Source of the DNA: an uncultured Cellvibrio sp.
Lineage (GTDB): Bacteria > Pseudomonadota > Gammaproteobacteria > Pseudomonadales > Cellvibrionaceae
DNA: 64,000 nt
Direction: 5' to 3'
Assembly (NCBI GenBank): GCA_946480695.1
Contig: CAMLKG010000006.1
Location: forward strand, 94,787 to 158,786
Both the position numbers and the translations under genes were made by a program. This document shows positions 41,457 through 50,615 of the stretch, in pieces; position 1 is the stretch's first letter, and every line of letters begins with the position of its first letter. The notes below the pieces were generated by a model. It had not been told where the DNA came from. It was given only the letters and a program-made list of their open reading frames with translations, and did not search any database.

Positions 41457-41504
41457 GGGCTTGTTTATAATGCCCCTCTTTTGGTGTGTTTGAAGGGTAA
41501 TTTC

Positions 41505-41756
41505 GTGGATACAAATCGTTTGTTTTGGGGTAGCCGTCGCGGCATGCTGGAATTGGATCTGGTCTTAATGCCATTTCTGGAAAAGGTATATCCCAACCTG
41601 GAACAGGGTGATAAGGAACGTTATTGGTTATTGCTGGAGGAGCAAGACCAGGATTTATTTGCCTGGTTCCTACGTCGGGAAAATCCGGCCAACCCTGAAC
41701 TGCAACGGATTGTGGATATTATTCGTGCCAACACCGGACTCCAAAAAAACAGCTAG
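41505..41756 (+). CDS. sdhE: FAD assembly factor SdhE
   Basis: 83 residues from GTG 41505, chosen because AAGGGT lies about nine bases upstream and the family starts at about this point. SdhE promotes covalent flavin attachment to succinate dehydrogenase. The signature RRGMLELDLVL is intact. YgfX follows and overlaps it, the same pair as in E. coli. Confidence 0.9.
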   Translation: MDTNRLFWGSRRGMLELDLVLMPFLEKVYPNLEQGDKERYWLLLEEQDQDLFAWFLRRENPANPELQRIVDIIRANTGLQKNS

Positions 41757-42225
41757 GCTGTTTGCGCCTGCTGTTACCCCCACAAAGCCGCTGCCAGCAT
41801 TGGCGGCGGTTTCCATTTACCATTCACCCGGTCTACTCCGGTTTTATCGAATTGCTTATGGGCTGGTTGCTATTGGCCTGTTAATTGCGCTTTTCCCCTG
41901 GTTATTGAAACAACCCTGGTGGTGGCCCCTGCTCATTCTGTTATGGGCCGGCCTTTGGGCGTCGTACTACCGGCAACAGGAGGGGATGTTTGCGGGCCAG
42001 CTGTGGTGTGACCGGGGAATGTGGTACACGCAATGCGGAAGTCAAACCTGCAAATATTCAATATCGGGGGAGGTCGTCTGCTGGTCATTTATCCTGATAT
42101 TGCCGCTACGTAATCAGGAAACAAATCACCTCAGGTATGTAATAGTCGCCCAGGATGCGCTTTCACCCGCAGACAATGCGCGTTTGCGTACCTGGCTGCG
42201 AGTGTGTTTAAACCCCAAGCGCTAG
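41725..42225 (+). CDS. ygfX: YgfX/CptA-like membrane protein
   Basis: About 166 residues if it starts at GTG 41725, which overlaps sdhE by 32 bases. The frame is open further upstream, so the start is uncertain. Two membrane helices ([35 protein letters not shown]) precede a soluble C-terminal domain, the YgfX layout. In E. coli YgfX was described as the CptA toxin partner of SdhE/CptB, though that role is debated. The call rests on layout and position next to sdhE. Confidence 0.7.
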   Translation: MPTPDSKKTARLFAPAVTPTKPLPALAAVSIYHSPGLLRFYRIAYGLVAIGLLIALFPWLLKQPWWWPLLILLWAGLWASYYRQQEGMFAGQLWCDRGMWYTQCGSQTCKYSISGEVVCWSFILILPLRNQETNHLRYVIVAQDALSPADNARLRTWLRVCLNPKR

Positions 42226-43847
42226 GCTTCCTTGCTGACAATCACATCCTGGCCGGCAAAATTGGTGGGGACCAGGATGGTGTCGCGCGCAATGGTCGAT
42301 TTTTCCGGATAATCCTGCGAGTAATGGAGGCCGCGACTTTCCTTGCGTTCATGGGCTGAGCGGATGATGAGTTCAGCTACGGTGGCAAGGTTGCGCAATT
42401 CAATCAAATCGCTGCTGACTTTGTAATTGCTGTAATAATCGGCGATTTCCCTCTGTAACAATTTAATGCGATGGGTGGCGCGCTCAAGGCGTTTATCGGT
42501 ACGGACAATCCCCACGTAGTCCCACATGAAGCGGCGTAGTTCATCCCAGTTATGTGAAATTACCACATCTTCATCCGAATCCCGCACCCTGGATGTGTCC
42601 CACTGGGGTGATAAATCCGGGGTAGGGATGTGTGCCAAATTGCCCAGGATATGCTGTGCCGCCGACTGGGCATAAACAATACATTCCAGTAGCGAATTAC
42701 TGGCCATGCGGTTGGCACCATGCAGGCCGGTAAACGAGGTTTCACCGATTGCGTAAAGGTTTTGTAAATCCGTATGGCCATTTTTGTCTACCATCACTCC
42801 CCCGCAGGTGTAATGGGCTGCCGGAACTACCGGGATGGGCTCCCTGGTAATGTCGATACCGAATTCAAGGCAGCGTGCCTTAACAGTTGGGAAATGTTCG
42901 CTAATAAACTCGGGAGTTTTGTGGCTGATATCCAGGTATACAAAATTGCAACCCAGGCGCTTCATTTCATGGTCAATTGCACGGGCGACTATATCGCGCG
43001 GCGCTAGTTCCTGGCGCTCATCAAAGCGGGGCATAAAACGTTCACCACTCGGGAGGCGCAGATAGGCTCCTTCTCCCCGTAATGCTTCGGTGATCAGGAA
43101 ATTCTTCGCTTCCGGATGATAGAGGCATGTCGGGTGGAATTGGTTGAACTCCATATTGGTAATACGGCAGCCCGCACGCCAGGCCATGGCGATACCGTCA
43201 CCACTCGCGCTATCCGGGTTGCTGCTGTACAGGTAAACCTTGCTTGCGCCGCCGGTTGCCAGAACCACCACCTTGGCCTGGAATACGTGGACGACATCCC
43301 CTTCGCTGTCCAACACATAAGCTCCGGTGCTGCGTAGTTTGCGCGATCCGGCATCTGCTTGCGAAATAAGGTTAATAGCGATGTGATGTTCGAAGATATC
43401 AATATTGGCTTGTTGTTGGACTTGTTCAATCAGGGTGGAATGGACTGCTTGTCCTGTAGCATCCGCGCTGTGGATAATCCGGCGATGGCTGTGGCCACCT
43501 TCTTTAGTCAGGTGATAATCGCCGTTATTGCTTTCCTTGGTAAAGTTAACACCTTGGTTAATGAGCCATTGAATCGCCTCCTTGCTGCGCTCTACCGTAA
43601 AACGGACGGCATCTTCATGACACAGCCCTGCACCAGCCACCAGTGTATCTGCCACGTGGGCGTCAATAGAGTCCTGGTCATCAAGGACCGCAGCAATCCC
43701 GCCTTGTGCAAACCAGGTTGAGCCCTGGTTGACGGCGTTTTTACTCAGCACCGCGACCTTGGCCTGTTGCGCTAGACTTAGGGCCAATGTCAGGCCTGCG
43801 GCGCCGGAACCTATAACCAGAACATCGTAATGGAAATGTTTTTTCAT
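42222..43847 (-). CDS. nadB: L-aspartate oxidase
   Basis: 541 residues. It oxidises L-aspartate to iminoaspartate, the first step of NAD synthesis. FAD-binding [14 protein letters not shown] is at the N terminus; [29 protein letters not shown] and [13 protein letters not shown] are further signatures; [14 protein letters not shown] is near 390. Its stop overlaps the ygfX stop by four bases. It is transcribed away from rpoE, the same neighbour relation as in E. coli. Confidence 0.97.
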   Translation of the reverse strand: MKKHFHYDVLVIGSGAAGLTLALSLAQQAKVAVLSKNAVNQGSTWFAQGGIAAVLDDQDSIDAHVADTLVAGAGLCHEDAVRFTVERSKEAIQWLINQGVNFTKESNNGDYHLTKEGGHSHRRIIHSADATGQAVHSTLIEQVQQQANIDIFEHHIAINLISQADAGSRKLRSTGAYVLDSEGDVVHVFQAKVVVLATGGASKVYLYSSNPDSASGDGIAMAWRAGCRITNMEFNQFHPTCLYHPEAKNFLITEALRGEGAYLRLPSGERFMPRFDERQELAPRDIVARAIDHEMKRLGCNFVYLDISHKTPEFISEHFPTVKARCLEFGIDITREPIPVVPAAHYTCGGVMVDKNGHTDLQNLYAIGETSFTGLHGANRMASNSLLECIVYAQSAAQHILGNLAHIPTPDLSPQWDTSRVRDSDEDVVISHNWDELRRFMWDYVGIVRTDKRLERATHRIKLLQREIADYYSNYKVSSDLIELRNLATVAELIIRSAHERKESRGLHYSQDYPEKSTIARDTILVPTNFAGQDVIVSKEA

Positions 43848-43957
43848 TCAATAAACCCGACCTGCTACAAAAGGTAAAAATCTTGCAAGGAAAGTGCGCA
43901 GTATAACAAGGCGAATTAGCTTTATACGAAGGGAAACTGTTTGCGGTTTAAGGTGCC

Positions 43958-43984
43958 GAACTTTTTAACCAAGCTTTTGTCTAT
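43958..43984 (+). promoter_or_regulatory. Candidate sigma-E (RpoE/AlgU) promoter before rpoE
   Basis: GAACTT (43958-43963), 16 bases, then TCTAT (43980-43984) resembles the GAACTT-N16-TCTGA consensus. It lies about 150 bases upstream of the rpoE start. Autoregulation by such a promoter is standard for rpoE/algU operons. Confidence 0.6.
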
Positions 43985-44055
43985 GAGCCGTGTTAGCTTG
44001 ATAGGCTTGGCTGTGTGCATAATGCTGGTCCTTGGTATGCAACGCATAGAAAAAA

Positions 44056-44085
44056 TTGACACATATAGATTTGGCTAAGCAGAAT
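44056..44085 (+). promoter_or_regulatory. Candidate sigma-70 promoter before rpoE
   Basis: A perfect TTGACA (44056-44061), 18 bases, then CAGAAT (44080-44085), about 50 bases before the rpoE ATG. It would give basal expression beside the sigma-E promoter. Confidence 0.5.
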
Positions 44086-44135
44086 GCTGGCCGTACTTTG
44101 CCCCGTAATCTATGGGGTGCTTGGGGGTTCAAATA

Positions 44136-44726
44136 ATGACAGCGCAATTAGCGCCTGATGTTGATCAACAATTGGTCGAGCGAGTTCAAAAAGGCGATAA
44201 GCGCGCATTTGATTTGCTGGTTATTAAATACCAACACAAGGTATTAGCGGTAATTAGCCGTTTTATCCGGGATCACGCCGAAGCCCAGGATGTGGCCCAG
44301 GAAGCATTTATCAAAGCGTATCGGGCATTACCCAATTTCCGTGGAGACAGTGCTTTTTATACCTGGATTTATCGCATCGCTATTAATACGGCCAAAAATC
44401 ACATAGTTGCCCGCAATCGTCGGCCACCAACCAGTGACGTGGAAATTGAAGACGCAGAATTTTTTGACGGCAATGAAGGCATGCATGAGCTCAACACGCC
44501 AGAACATAATGTGTTGTGTGAAGAACTTGAGGGAACTATCTCCCAGGCTTTCCGGGATCTGCCGGATGATCTGCGCACAGCGGTAACCCTGCGTGAGATG
44601 GACGGGTTGAGTTATGAAGAAATTGCTGAGGTTATGGCTTGTCCTGTCGGAACGGTGCGTTCACGAATATTCCGGGCCCGTGAGGCGATTGATAAACGAA
44701 TCAAGCCATTGGTTGAAGATATTTAG
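44136..44726 (+). CDS. rpoE: Envelope-stress sigma factor RpoE/AlgU
   Basis: 196 residues from ATG 44136 with a GGGGG tract upstream; the frame runs back to 44112 but the family begins near MTAQLAPDVDQQLVERVQKG. Region 2 (AFDLLVIKYQHKV, DVAQEAFIKAYRALPNFRGDSAFYTWIYRIAINTAKN-type order) and region 4 (LREMDGLSYEEIAEVMACPVGTVRSRIFRAREAI-type order) are complete. It directs envelope repair genes and is held by anti-sigma RseA, encoded next. Confidence 0.96.
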   Translation: MTAQLAPDVDQQLVERVQKGDKRAFDLLVIKYQHKVLAVISRFIRDHAEAQDVAQEAFIKAYRALPNFRGDSAFYTWIYRIAINTAKNHIVARNRRPPTSDVEIEDAEFFDGNEGMHELNTPEHNVLCEELEGTISQAFRDLPDDLRTAVTLREMDGLSYEEIAEVMACPVGTVRSRIFRAREAIDKRIKPLVEDI

Positions 44727-44870
44727 CGGTTGTGAAAAATTTTCACAATTTTTGCAAAATTGGTGAACCAATCCTATAGGGCCTAGTCATAGAGACAGTT
44801 AGTTATAAGTGAGTGCGGTTCTCCAATCCTTTTTTCTCCATACTATTTTTGTACAGAGGCACCAGCGAGA

Positions 44871-45605
44871 ATGACAGAGCAAATTCAACCACCAGTGCTT
44901 GCAGAATCTTTATCAGCACTTATGGATAATGAAGCTTCAGAGTTAGAACTGCAGCGACTGCTCAGGGCGCTGGATACTGACCCTGAACTCAAAACCACAT
45001 GGTCTCGTTATCAAATTGCCAGTGTTGGCCTTAAGGGTAAGCTTCCGGTCATGGCATCCAGTGATTTTGCAGCGAGAGTCAGCGCAGCGATTGACGCCGA
45101 AGATGTTTATTCACAATCCGTTAGTACAAATCATCCATCCGTATCCCTGGATACCCAATCCGGGTCTGGTGATGTGGTGGCCTTGCCATCGCGTTGGTGG
45201 CAACAGGCCGGTCGTGTTGCGGTTGCGGCATCGGTGGCTGGTGCGTTAATTGTAGGCATACAACAATATCAGTCAGTTGCCCCCCAGGCTGCTGAAGTAG
45301 TAGCCAACGCCGCTACGACAGTACCGGCGGGTACATCGGAAAATAAAATTGCGAATTTGCCGTCCGGTATTAATGCGCCGGCACTTTCTGCCCGAACAGT
45401 GGCAGTGCAAAGCGGTTACGAATCCCGCCCGCAAGAGAATCGACGCGTGATGTTTGTTCCCCGTCAGGAAGCGGCTCCAGTGTATAACGAGGATATTTCG
45501 ACCTACGTGAATCAATTGATCCAGGAGCACACAGATAACGCATCGATGAATAGTGGACAGGGCATGTTGCCTTACACTCGAGTAATTTTGAGCGAAGAAG
45601 AATAA
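44871..45605 (+). CDS. rseA: Anti-sigma-E factor RseA/MucA
   Basis: 244 residues. The N-terminal cytoplasmic domain (LAESLSALMDNEASELELQRLL, WSRYQIASVGLKG) binds RpoE. One membrane segment (about 113-130) leads to a periplasmic part with a C-terminal MucA-like end (YTRVILSEEE). Cleavage by DegS/AlgW and RseP frees the sigma factor; those proteases are not in this window. It is separated from rpoE by 144 bases. Confidence 0.92.
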   Translation: MTEQIQPPVLAESLSALMDNEASELELQRLLRALDTDPELKTTWSRYQIASVGLKGKLPVMASSDFAARVSAAIDAEDVYSQSVSTNHPSVSLDTQSGSGDVVALPSRWWQQAGRVAVAASVAGALIVGIQQYQSVAPQAAEVVANAATTVPAGTSENKIANLPSGINAPALSARTVAVQSGYESRPQENRRVMFVPRQEAAPVYNEDISTYVNQLIQEHTDNASMNSGQGMLPYTRVILSEEE

Positions 45606-45684
45606 TTCTTTTATTTCCCGTCTTGTTTCAGGCTTGTTGGGATAGTTGGAGAGCGGTTATGCTGCTTTCCAACTATTTCGTTGT

Positions 45685-46689
45685 ATGAGTCCAGAAATGC
45701 CAATATTTATTCCATCTGTTTTACGTCACTATTCCGCATGTGCTTTGTTAATGGCTGTCGCGTTTTGTGTAGTTCCGGCCTCTGCTCAAGGCAGTAACCC
45801 AACTCTGACGGATAAAGCAGCCATTTCTGCGGAGGTGGAAAGTCTTTTGCAAAAAATGGCTAGGGTGCCTCAAACCTTGAATTATCAAGGGTCTTTTACT
45901 TATCAACATAAAGATAACCCCACGCTACAAAGTTTCCGGATTCTCCATTGGGTGGAAAACGGTGTCGAGCATGAACGCCTGCAGCATTTAAATGGTTCGG
46001 CGCGCGAGTTTGTTCGCGAAGGTAAAGCCGTAGGTTGCAGTACTTTGGGTAATCAGTTGCTACAAGGTAAAGTTACGCAATTTGGAGTTAATCTTGCTCG
46101 CCTCGACCAGTTGTATAAATTTGAAATTCGCGGTCCTGAACGGGTAGCCGGGCGGGAAGCTACCGCACTACTTGCACTTCCCCTTGATCAATATCGGCAT
46201 AGTTCCTTGTTGTCTATTGATAATGAAACCGGACTGGTACTGAAATCCTGGTTAGTAGATGAAGCCGCGCGCCCCCTGGAGCGTTATCAATTTATTGACC
46301 TGAACCTCGATCCTGATATGGAAAGCCTCAGGCAACCCATAGCTAAAAATCACCGGGATGCAAATGCCCAAGCCGACTGCAACCCCAACGAACTCAAACA
46401 ACCGGAACGATGGAAATTGGTGTGGGTGCCGCCTGGTTTTGCGTTCGCAGGACAGCGCCAGGTACAACAAAACATTGATATGTTGATGTATACCGACGGG
46501 TTAACCACTTTTTCAGTTTTCATCCAGCAAGCTGAAGGAGTTATTCCTGAAGGAGTTGCTCAGCGCGGTGCAACCTTGGCGGTGATGGATGATCTAATTT
46601 ACCAGGACAAAACCTACCGGATTACGGTGGTAGGTGAAATCCCGGCTGTTACTGCCCAAAAAATTGCCCAAAATATAGAAGGAATTTAA
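45685..46689 (+). CDS. rseB: Sigma-E regulatory protein RseB/MucB
   Basis: About 334 residues from ATG 45685; ATG 45697 is an alternative, and neither has a strong ribosome-binding site. A signal peptide (ending near VPASAQ) precedes a LolA-like lipid-binding N-terminal domain (LNYQGSFTYQHKDNPTLQSFRI-type opening) and a smaller C-terminal domain (WKLVWVPPGFAFAGQRQ, MLMYTDGLTTFSVFIQ). It shields RseA from proteolysis and senses lipopolysaccharide intermediates. Confidence 0.92.
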   Translation: MSPEMPIFIPSVLRHYSACALLMAVAFCVVPASAQGSNPTLTDKAAISAEVESLLQKMARVPQTLNYQGSFTYQHKDNPTLQSFRILHWVENGVEHERLQHLNGSAREFVREGKAVGCSTLGNQLLQGKVTQFGVNLARLDQLYKFEIRGPERVAGREATALLALPLDQYRHSSLLSIDNETGLVLKSWLVDEAARPLERYQFIDLNLDPDMESLRQPIAKNHRDANAQADCNPNELKQPERWKLVWVPPGFAFAGQRQVQQNIDMLMYTDGLTTFSVFIQQAEGVIPEGVAQRGATLAVMDDLIYQDKTYRITVVGEIPAVTAQKIAQNIEGI

Positions 46690-46718
46690 TGCTCCTTTGT
46701 AAGTAGAGGAATTCCATC

Positions 46719-47207
46719 ATGATCATTGAAACCGGTCGCATAGTATCAATTGAGCCGGAAGGCCTATGGGTGGAAACCATCCAGAAAACCGCCTGTGGTT
46801 CCTGCAAAGCGGAAAAAGCCTGCGGGCAAGGTTTGATTCAAAAGTGGGACGGGCACACCTCTTACATTTGGGTTTTATTGGATGGGCGCAATCCACAACA
46901 TTACCAATTAGGGGATGATATACAAATAGGTGTACCGGAAGAGGTTGTGGCCAAGGGAGCATTGTTGGTTTACATGGTTCCTTTATTGGCATTGGTGGGG
47001 GCGACAGCGTTGGCGCATATCCAATTTGCGAACGAAGGTATAACCACGCTTAGCGGCGTGGCTGGCTTGCTGATCGGCGGTGTGATTGTACGCTGGCATT
47101 CCTGGCGTAATCGTTATAACCGCGAGCTTCAACCGGTATTGATTGACGATAGGCAAGCGTTGCGTTTTTGTCAGCCTGATGAATCACATCCACATGTTGC
47201 GAATTAA
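46719..47207 (+). CDS. rseC: RseC/MucC family protein
   Basis: 162 residues. The N-terminal soluble domain has a cysteine set (Cys26, Cys29, Cys35 in ACGSCKAEKACGQG), followed by two membrane helices (about 82-100 and 104-122). RseC modulates sigma-E and takes part in reducing SoxR in E. coli. It closes the rpoE-rseABC operon; the protease gene mucD found next in pseudomonads is absent. Confidence 0.9.
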   Translation: MIIETGRIVSIEPEGLWVETIQKTACGSCKAEKACGQGLIQKWDGHTSYIWVLLDGRNPQHYQLGDDIQIGVPEEVVAKGALLVYMVPLLALVGATALAHIQFANEGITTLSGVAGLLIGGVIVRWHSWRNRYNRELQPVLIDDRQALRFCQPDESHPHVAN

Positions 47208-47610
47208 CGCTAACCTCAGCATTCCGTTGCGAGAAATTGAACTGGCAGCCATGCGTGCCCAGGGCGCGGGTGGGCAGAATGTCAATAAAGTGTCGAGTGC
47301 GATACATTTACGTTTTGATATTCCCAATTCATCATTGAGTGATTTCCACAAAAATTGTTTATTAGCGTTGGGTGATAATCGAATTTCCAATGATGGGGTC
47401 CTGATTATCAAAGCCCAACGCTTTCGCACCCAGGAGCAGAATCGTGAGGATGCACTTTTACGGTTAAAAGAAATAATTCTGGACGCCATAAAAGTAAAAA
47501 AAATCCGCCGAGCTACCAAGCCAACACTTTCTTCCAGGCAGCGTCGAATGGATACAAAAACCCAGCGCGGCGCTATTAAGGCAGCGCGACAAAAAATATC
47601 CTTTGACTAA
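47194..47610 (+). CDS. arfB: Alternative ribosome-rescue factor ArfB (YaeJ)
   Basis: 138 residues from ATG 47194, overlapping rseC by 14 bases; an ATG at 47179 is also in frame. The hydrolytic GGQ motif is at 26-28 in AQGAGGQNVNKVSSA. The basic C-terminal tail (KVKKIRRATKPTLSSRQRR) that enters the empty mRNA channel of stalled ribosomes is present. It releases peptides from ribosomes stalled without a stop codon. Confidence 0.93.
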   Translation: MLRINANLSIPLREIELAAMRAQGAGGQNVNKVSSAIHLRFDIPNSSLSDFHKNCLLALGDNRISNDGVLIIKAQRFRTQEQNREDALLRLKEIILDAIKVKKIRRATKPTLSSRQRRMDTKTQRGAIKAARQKISFD

Positions 47611-47613
47611 TTA

Positions 47614-48675
47614 CTACTTGGCGAATACCTGCGCTGCGTTATTTCCCAATTCGATGGTTTCCTGCCATAGCTGTTCTTGTAGTTTACTAATATCTTCTCC
47701 GCCGCCGTTCATCATCCACTCAACTACAGCTTTGGCTACATCAGGGTAATCGCGCGGTTTTGCGGGCGCTTGCAATGGCAACCAATTCCGTAATGTTTCC
47801 ACATCAAAACGTTTTGCTGCGTGCCCGTAACCCAGTTTTTCCAAGGCAAGTGCATTGGATTTTTGTTCCATTTGCCCCCTGACCGGTTGCACCAATATTT
47901 TTTTCCCCAAATGAATCGCTTCGCTGGGCAATTCAAATCCCGCACTGCAAATAACGCCTTCGCAGCGATGTAAATCAATTTGAAATCCTGTGTGCGAAAA
48001 AGGGCGCACATGGATATGGCCTTCATCGTAGGCATGTGGAACCGGCTGATAAACAAAAAAATCATAGTCAGGAAATTCAAGCAATTGCGGGGCTATATCA
48101 TCCAGCGAAGCAAAGGGAAGGTAAACCAGATAATGTTTGGATGTGGAAGTGTTAGGGTAAGCAGAATGCTCAACGAGTGGCGGTAAAATCGGTTGGTTAA
48201 AATGATGCCAGTGCAAGCCAATCGGCATAGTCACCGGTGCAAAGTTGCGCATGAACCAATCCACAAAAATAGTAGAGTCAGCTTTGGGGATATCATAAAA
48301 AAAAGCATTTTGATGTGAGAGTCCAATCACTTTTTTCCCGGCGCGTTTGGCTGCCCAGGCGGACACAGGCTCAAAGTCATTGATAATGAAATCGTAACCT
48401 TCCACGCTTATTTTTTTTACATCCCGGTAAAGCTGGGCCAGATTGGAGGTTAGGGCGGTTTTGAGATAAAGAACCTTGCCGCTTTGGGTGGCGAAAGTCA
48501 GGCCGCGATAAGATTGGAAATTTCCAAAAATTTCCATGTCAAAAAATTTATCCCGTTCTCTCCCGGAAAAGACCCAATCTACCTGGGCGCCTGCGTTGGC
48601 CAACGCTTTAGCCATAATGCGCGCACGGGTTGTATGACCGTTACCGGTCCCCTGAACCCCATAGAGTATTCTCAT
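47614..48675 (-). CDS. Glycosyltransferase, MurG-like GT-B fold (MJ1255/VC2487 type)
   Basis: 353 residues. It starts MRILYGVQGTGNGHTTRA, the nucleotide-sugar transferase N-terminal loop of the MJ1255-like family. The C-terminal half has CEGVICSAGFELPSEAIHLGKKIL and PVRGQMEQKSNALAL, corresponding to the donor-binding region of MurG-like enzymes. Donor and acceptor are unknown. A PAP2 phosphatase gene lies 37 bases upstream on the same strand, so a lipid-linked acceptor is plausible. Confidence 0.82.
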   Translation of the reverse strand: MRILYGVQGTGNGHTTRARIMAKALANAGAQVDWVFSGRERDKFFDMEIFGNFQSYRGLTFATQSGKVLYLKTALTSNLAQLYRDVKKISVEGYDFIINDFEPVSAWAAKRAGKKVIGLSHQNAFFYDIPKADSTIFVDWFMRNFAPVTMPIGLHWHHFNQPILPPLVEHSAYPNTSTSKHYLVYLPFASLDDIAPQLLEFPDYDFFVYQPVPHAYDEGHIHVRPFSHTGFQIDLHRCEGVICSAGFELPSEAIHLGKKILVQPVRGQMEQKSNALALEKLGYGHAAKRFDVETLRNWLPLQAPAKPRDYPDVAKAVVEWMMNGGGEDISKLQEQLWQETIELGNNAAQVFAK

Positions 48676-48712
48676 GCAATTTGCTCTATTGATAATAGAA
48701 ACGGAAGGAGAA

Positions 48713-49249
48713 TTAATATACTACAAGTGAATACAAATAAATTCCCCAAAAAGCGCAAGCACTGCCAAGGGCCGCACCCGCAACCAGGTCTGTAGGGTAA
48801 TGAACGCCTAACAGTACTCGGCTTATTCCAATTGCGCATGCCCAAATAAAAGCGGGTACGGCAAAAATTGGATAAAAATTCACGATCAAACACGCAAATA
48901 AAAATGCAGCGGCGGTGTGGCCTGAGGGAAAACTGAATTGGTCGGAGGGGGTAATCCATGCTTGATAAGTAGAGATTTTTACCGCGGGCCGATCACGTTT
49001 GATTAGGTTTTTCAGTAAAAGATATAAGCTGACATCAAAGATGTAGGCAATAATCCCCGCCCAGAAAAATGTTTTGCCATTCACTGGTTCGAGTAGCAAT
49101 AACATTACTGCAATTAAAAAATAAACCGGACCGTCACCCGTGTGTGAAATAAATCTGACAGAGCGACGATATTGAAAGCCTTTTGTCACATGTACCCATA
49201 AGAATGCAATAGTGTCCAAGTGGTGGACGCGCTGTAAAAATGTGTTCAT
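48713..49249 (-). CDS. PAP2-family membrane phosphatase
   Basis: 178 residues with about five membrane helices. All three phosphatase motifs are present: KRDRP, PSGHTAAAF with the catalytic His, and SRVLLGVHYPTD with the second His and Asp. Family members act on phosphatidate, phosphatidylglycerophosphate or undecaprenyl pyrophosphate. AAGGTGGTGA precedes the ATG. It is in the same transcription unit as the downstream glycosyltransferase and divergent from dgkA. Confidence 0.88.
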   Translation of the reverse strand: MNTFLQRVHHLDTIAFLWVHVTKGFQYRRSVRFISHTGDGPVYFLIAVMLLLLEPVNGKTFFWAGIIAYIFDVSLYLLLKNLIKRDRPAVKISTYQAWITPSDQFSFPSGHTAAAFLFACLIVNFYPIFAVPAFIWACAIGISRVLLGVHYPTDLVAGAALGSACAFWGIYLYSLVVY

Positions 49250-49384
49250 GATTCACCACCTTGGATGTAAGTTGCACAGGAATCGGGGTGGGTATGCAAA
49301 ATGCCATTGCCTATCTTTTGTAGCATTGCTATGTGACTGTTTTGTGAACACTCAATAAATTCCAATGAAAAACTGGAGGTGGGA

Positions 49385-49756
49385 ATGGGTAAACCTGGTA
49401 AAACCGGTATGGCGCGTGTAATAGATGCCTTTGGTTATTCAATGAAGGGGCTTGCCGCAAGTTGGAAATACGAGGCTGCATTCCGCCAGGAGGTTGCACT
49501 GGCCGTCTTATTAATCCCGGCGGCTTTCTGGTTGGCGCAAAGTCATATCGAATTGATACTACTGATTAGCAGTGTGTTCTGGGTATTAATGGCAGAGCTG
49601 GCTAATTCGTCAGTGGAAGCGGTGGTGGACCGAACTGGTTCCGAGCGCCACGAATTGTCCGGACGTGCTAAAGATATAGGTTCTGCCCTGGTTTTTGTCA
49701 GCCTGACATTATTGGCCATCGTATGGGCAATAGTGATCATTAACCGTTTCTGGTGA
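49385..49756 (+). CDS. dgkA: Diacylglycerol kinase DgkA
   Basis: 123 residues from ATG 49385 with GGAGGTGGG upstream; a GTG six bases earlier is unlikely. Small integral-membrane kinase that phosphorylates diacylglycerol to phosphatidate. The signature ELANSSVEAVVDR and the following GSERHELSGRAKDIGSAL are intact, and three helices are visible. Divergent PAP2 phosphatase catalyses a reaction in the opposite sense. Confidence 0.95.
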   Translation: MGKPGKTGMARVIDAFGYSMKGLAASWKYEAAFRQEVALAVLLIPAAFWLAQSHIELILLISSVFWVLMAELANSSVEAVVDRTGSERHELSGRAKDIGSALVFVSLTLLAIVWAIVIINRFW

Positions 49757-49774
49757 TACCGATGGGTAAAAACA

Positions 49775-49798
49775 GGTCTCGCATGCATAAGCGAGACC
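49775..49798 (-). terminator. Terminator between convergent dgkA and a small gene
   Basis: A GGTCTCGC/GCGAGACC stem with an eight-base loop. On the minus strand it is followed by TGTTTTT, so it serves the small gene at 49806-50009. Confidence 0.7.
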
Positions 49799-49805
49799 AG
49801 GAATT

Positions 49806-50009
49806 CTAGTGATGCTTGTGGCTACCGAATTCGCCTGATCCGAGGAATGCGAGATAGTCTTCTGCCAGGGTTCGTTCCTGGTTGCGGCGCTCCGCCGACT
49901 TGCGGCGCTTGCGGTGATATAAATCCATAGGAAGGTTTTTGCAGGGGTCTCGGTCCAGGCGGCGATCAGCGCCCTTACGACGGTCGATGAAAAACTTATG
50001 GTCGCTCAT
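49806..50009 (-). CDS. Small basic conserved protein
   Basis: 67 residues, rich in Arg, Asp and His, no signal peptide or membrane segment. Two DRR-type segments (DRRKGADRRLDRD; KRRKSAERRNQERT) flank the motif PMDLYHRKRR, a pattern I recall from small uncharacterised gammaproteobacterial proteins. The start ATG at 50009 has no clear ribosome-binding site. The strong charge pattern suggests nucleic-acid or ribosome contact; that is inference. Confidence 0.65.
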   Translation of the reverse strand: MSDHKFFIDRRKGADRRLDRDPCKNLPMDLYHRKRRKSAERRNQERTLAEDYLAFLGSGEFGSHKHH

Positions 50010-50195
50010 GATAGCTAGTTGGTTATCCTCATCAAAACCAGGGGTTTAAACCGGTAGATTAACTTCAATCTTACTTGCTCCAAGTCAACACAGTGTAGAT
50101 CTTTGCCGGTAAAATGCCGCCAGTTTTTTTGCATGGATGAGGTTATTCAAATAGCCACTCTCTATATTCTGTTATTTGCATTTTGAGGTTTCGAT

Positions 50196-50525
50196 ATGAA
50201 CTCCATTGAAAATCAAATACATACGAAGCTCGTCCAGGGGTTTCAGCCAACCCATCTCGAAATTGTGAATGAAAGTTACCTGCATTCAGTTCCGGCTGGT
50301 TCCGAGACCCATTTCAAGGTGACGCTGGTTGCCCCGCAATTTGAAGGCAGGCGCCAGGTACAGCGCCACCAGGCAATATATGCTTGCCTGGCGGAAGAGC
50401 TTAAATCGGGAGTACACGCCCTGGCGTTGCACACCTTTAGCCCGAAAGAGTGGGAGTTTGATAACCAGGTACCTGATTCTCCCCAATGCCTTGGTGGAAG
50501 CAAGCACGACCAAAAGAAGAATTAG
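50196..50525 (+). CDS. bolA: BolA-family protein
   Basis: 109 residues. The class II KH-like fold is visible: PTHLEIVNESYLHSVPAGSETHFKVTLV-type strand-helix order, then QRHQAIYACLAEELKSGVHALALHTFSPKEW. The conserved His ahead of the C terminus (LHTFSP) is the usual iron-sulfur ligand shared with glutaredoxins. BolA affects cell shape and stress response. A poorly conserved Lys/Asn-rich tail follows. Confidence 0.92.
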   Translation: MNSIENQIHTKLVQGFQPTHLEIVNESYLHSVPAGSETHFKVTLVAPQFEGRRQVQRHQAIYACLAEELKSGVHALALHTFSPKEWEFDNQVPDSPQCLGGSKHDQKKN

Positions 50526-50615
50526 TGGTTGTACAAAAAACAAACGCCTATAATGCGCGCCCTAAGTAAACTGGCAACTCGCCTGATCTTGTTTTAAACC
50601 GGTTAAGTGATCCTT

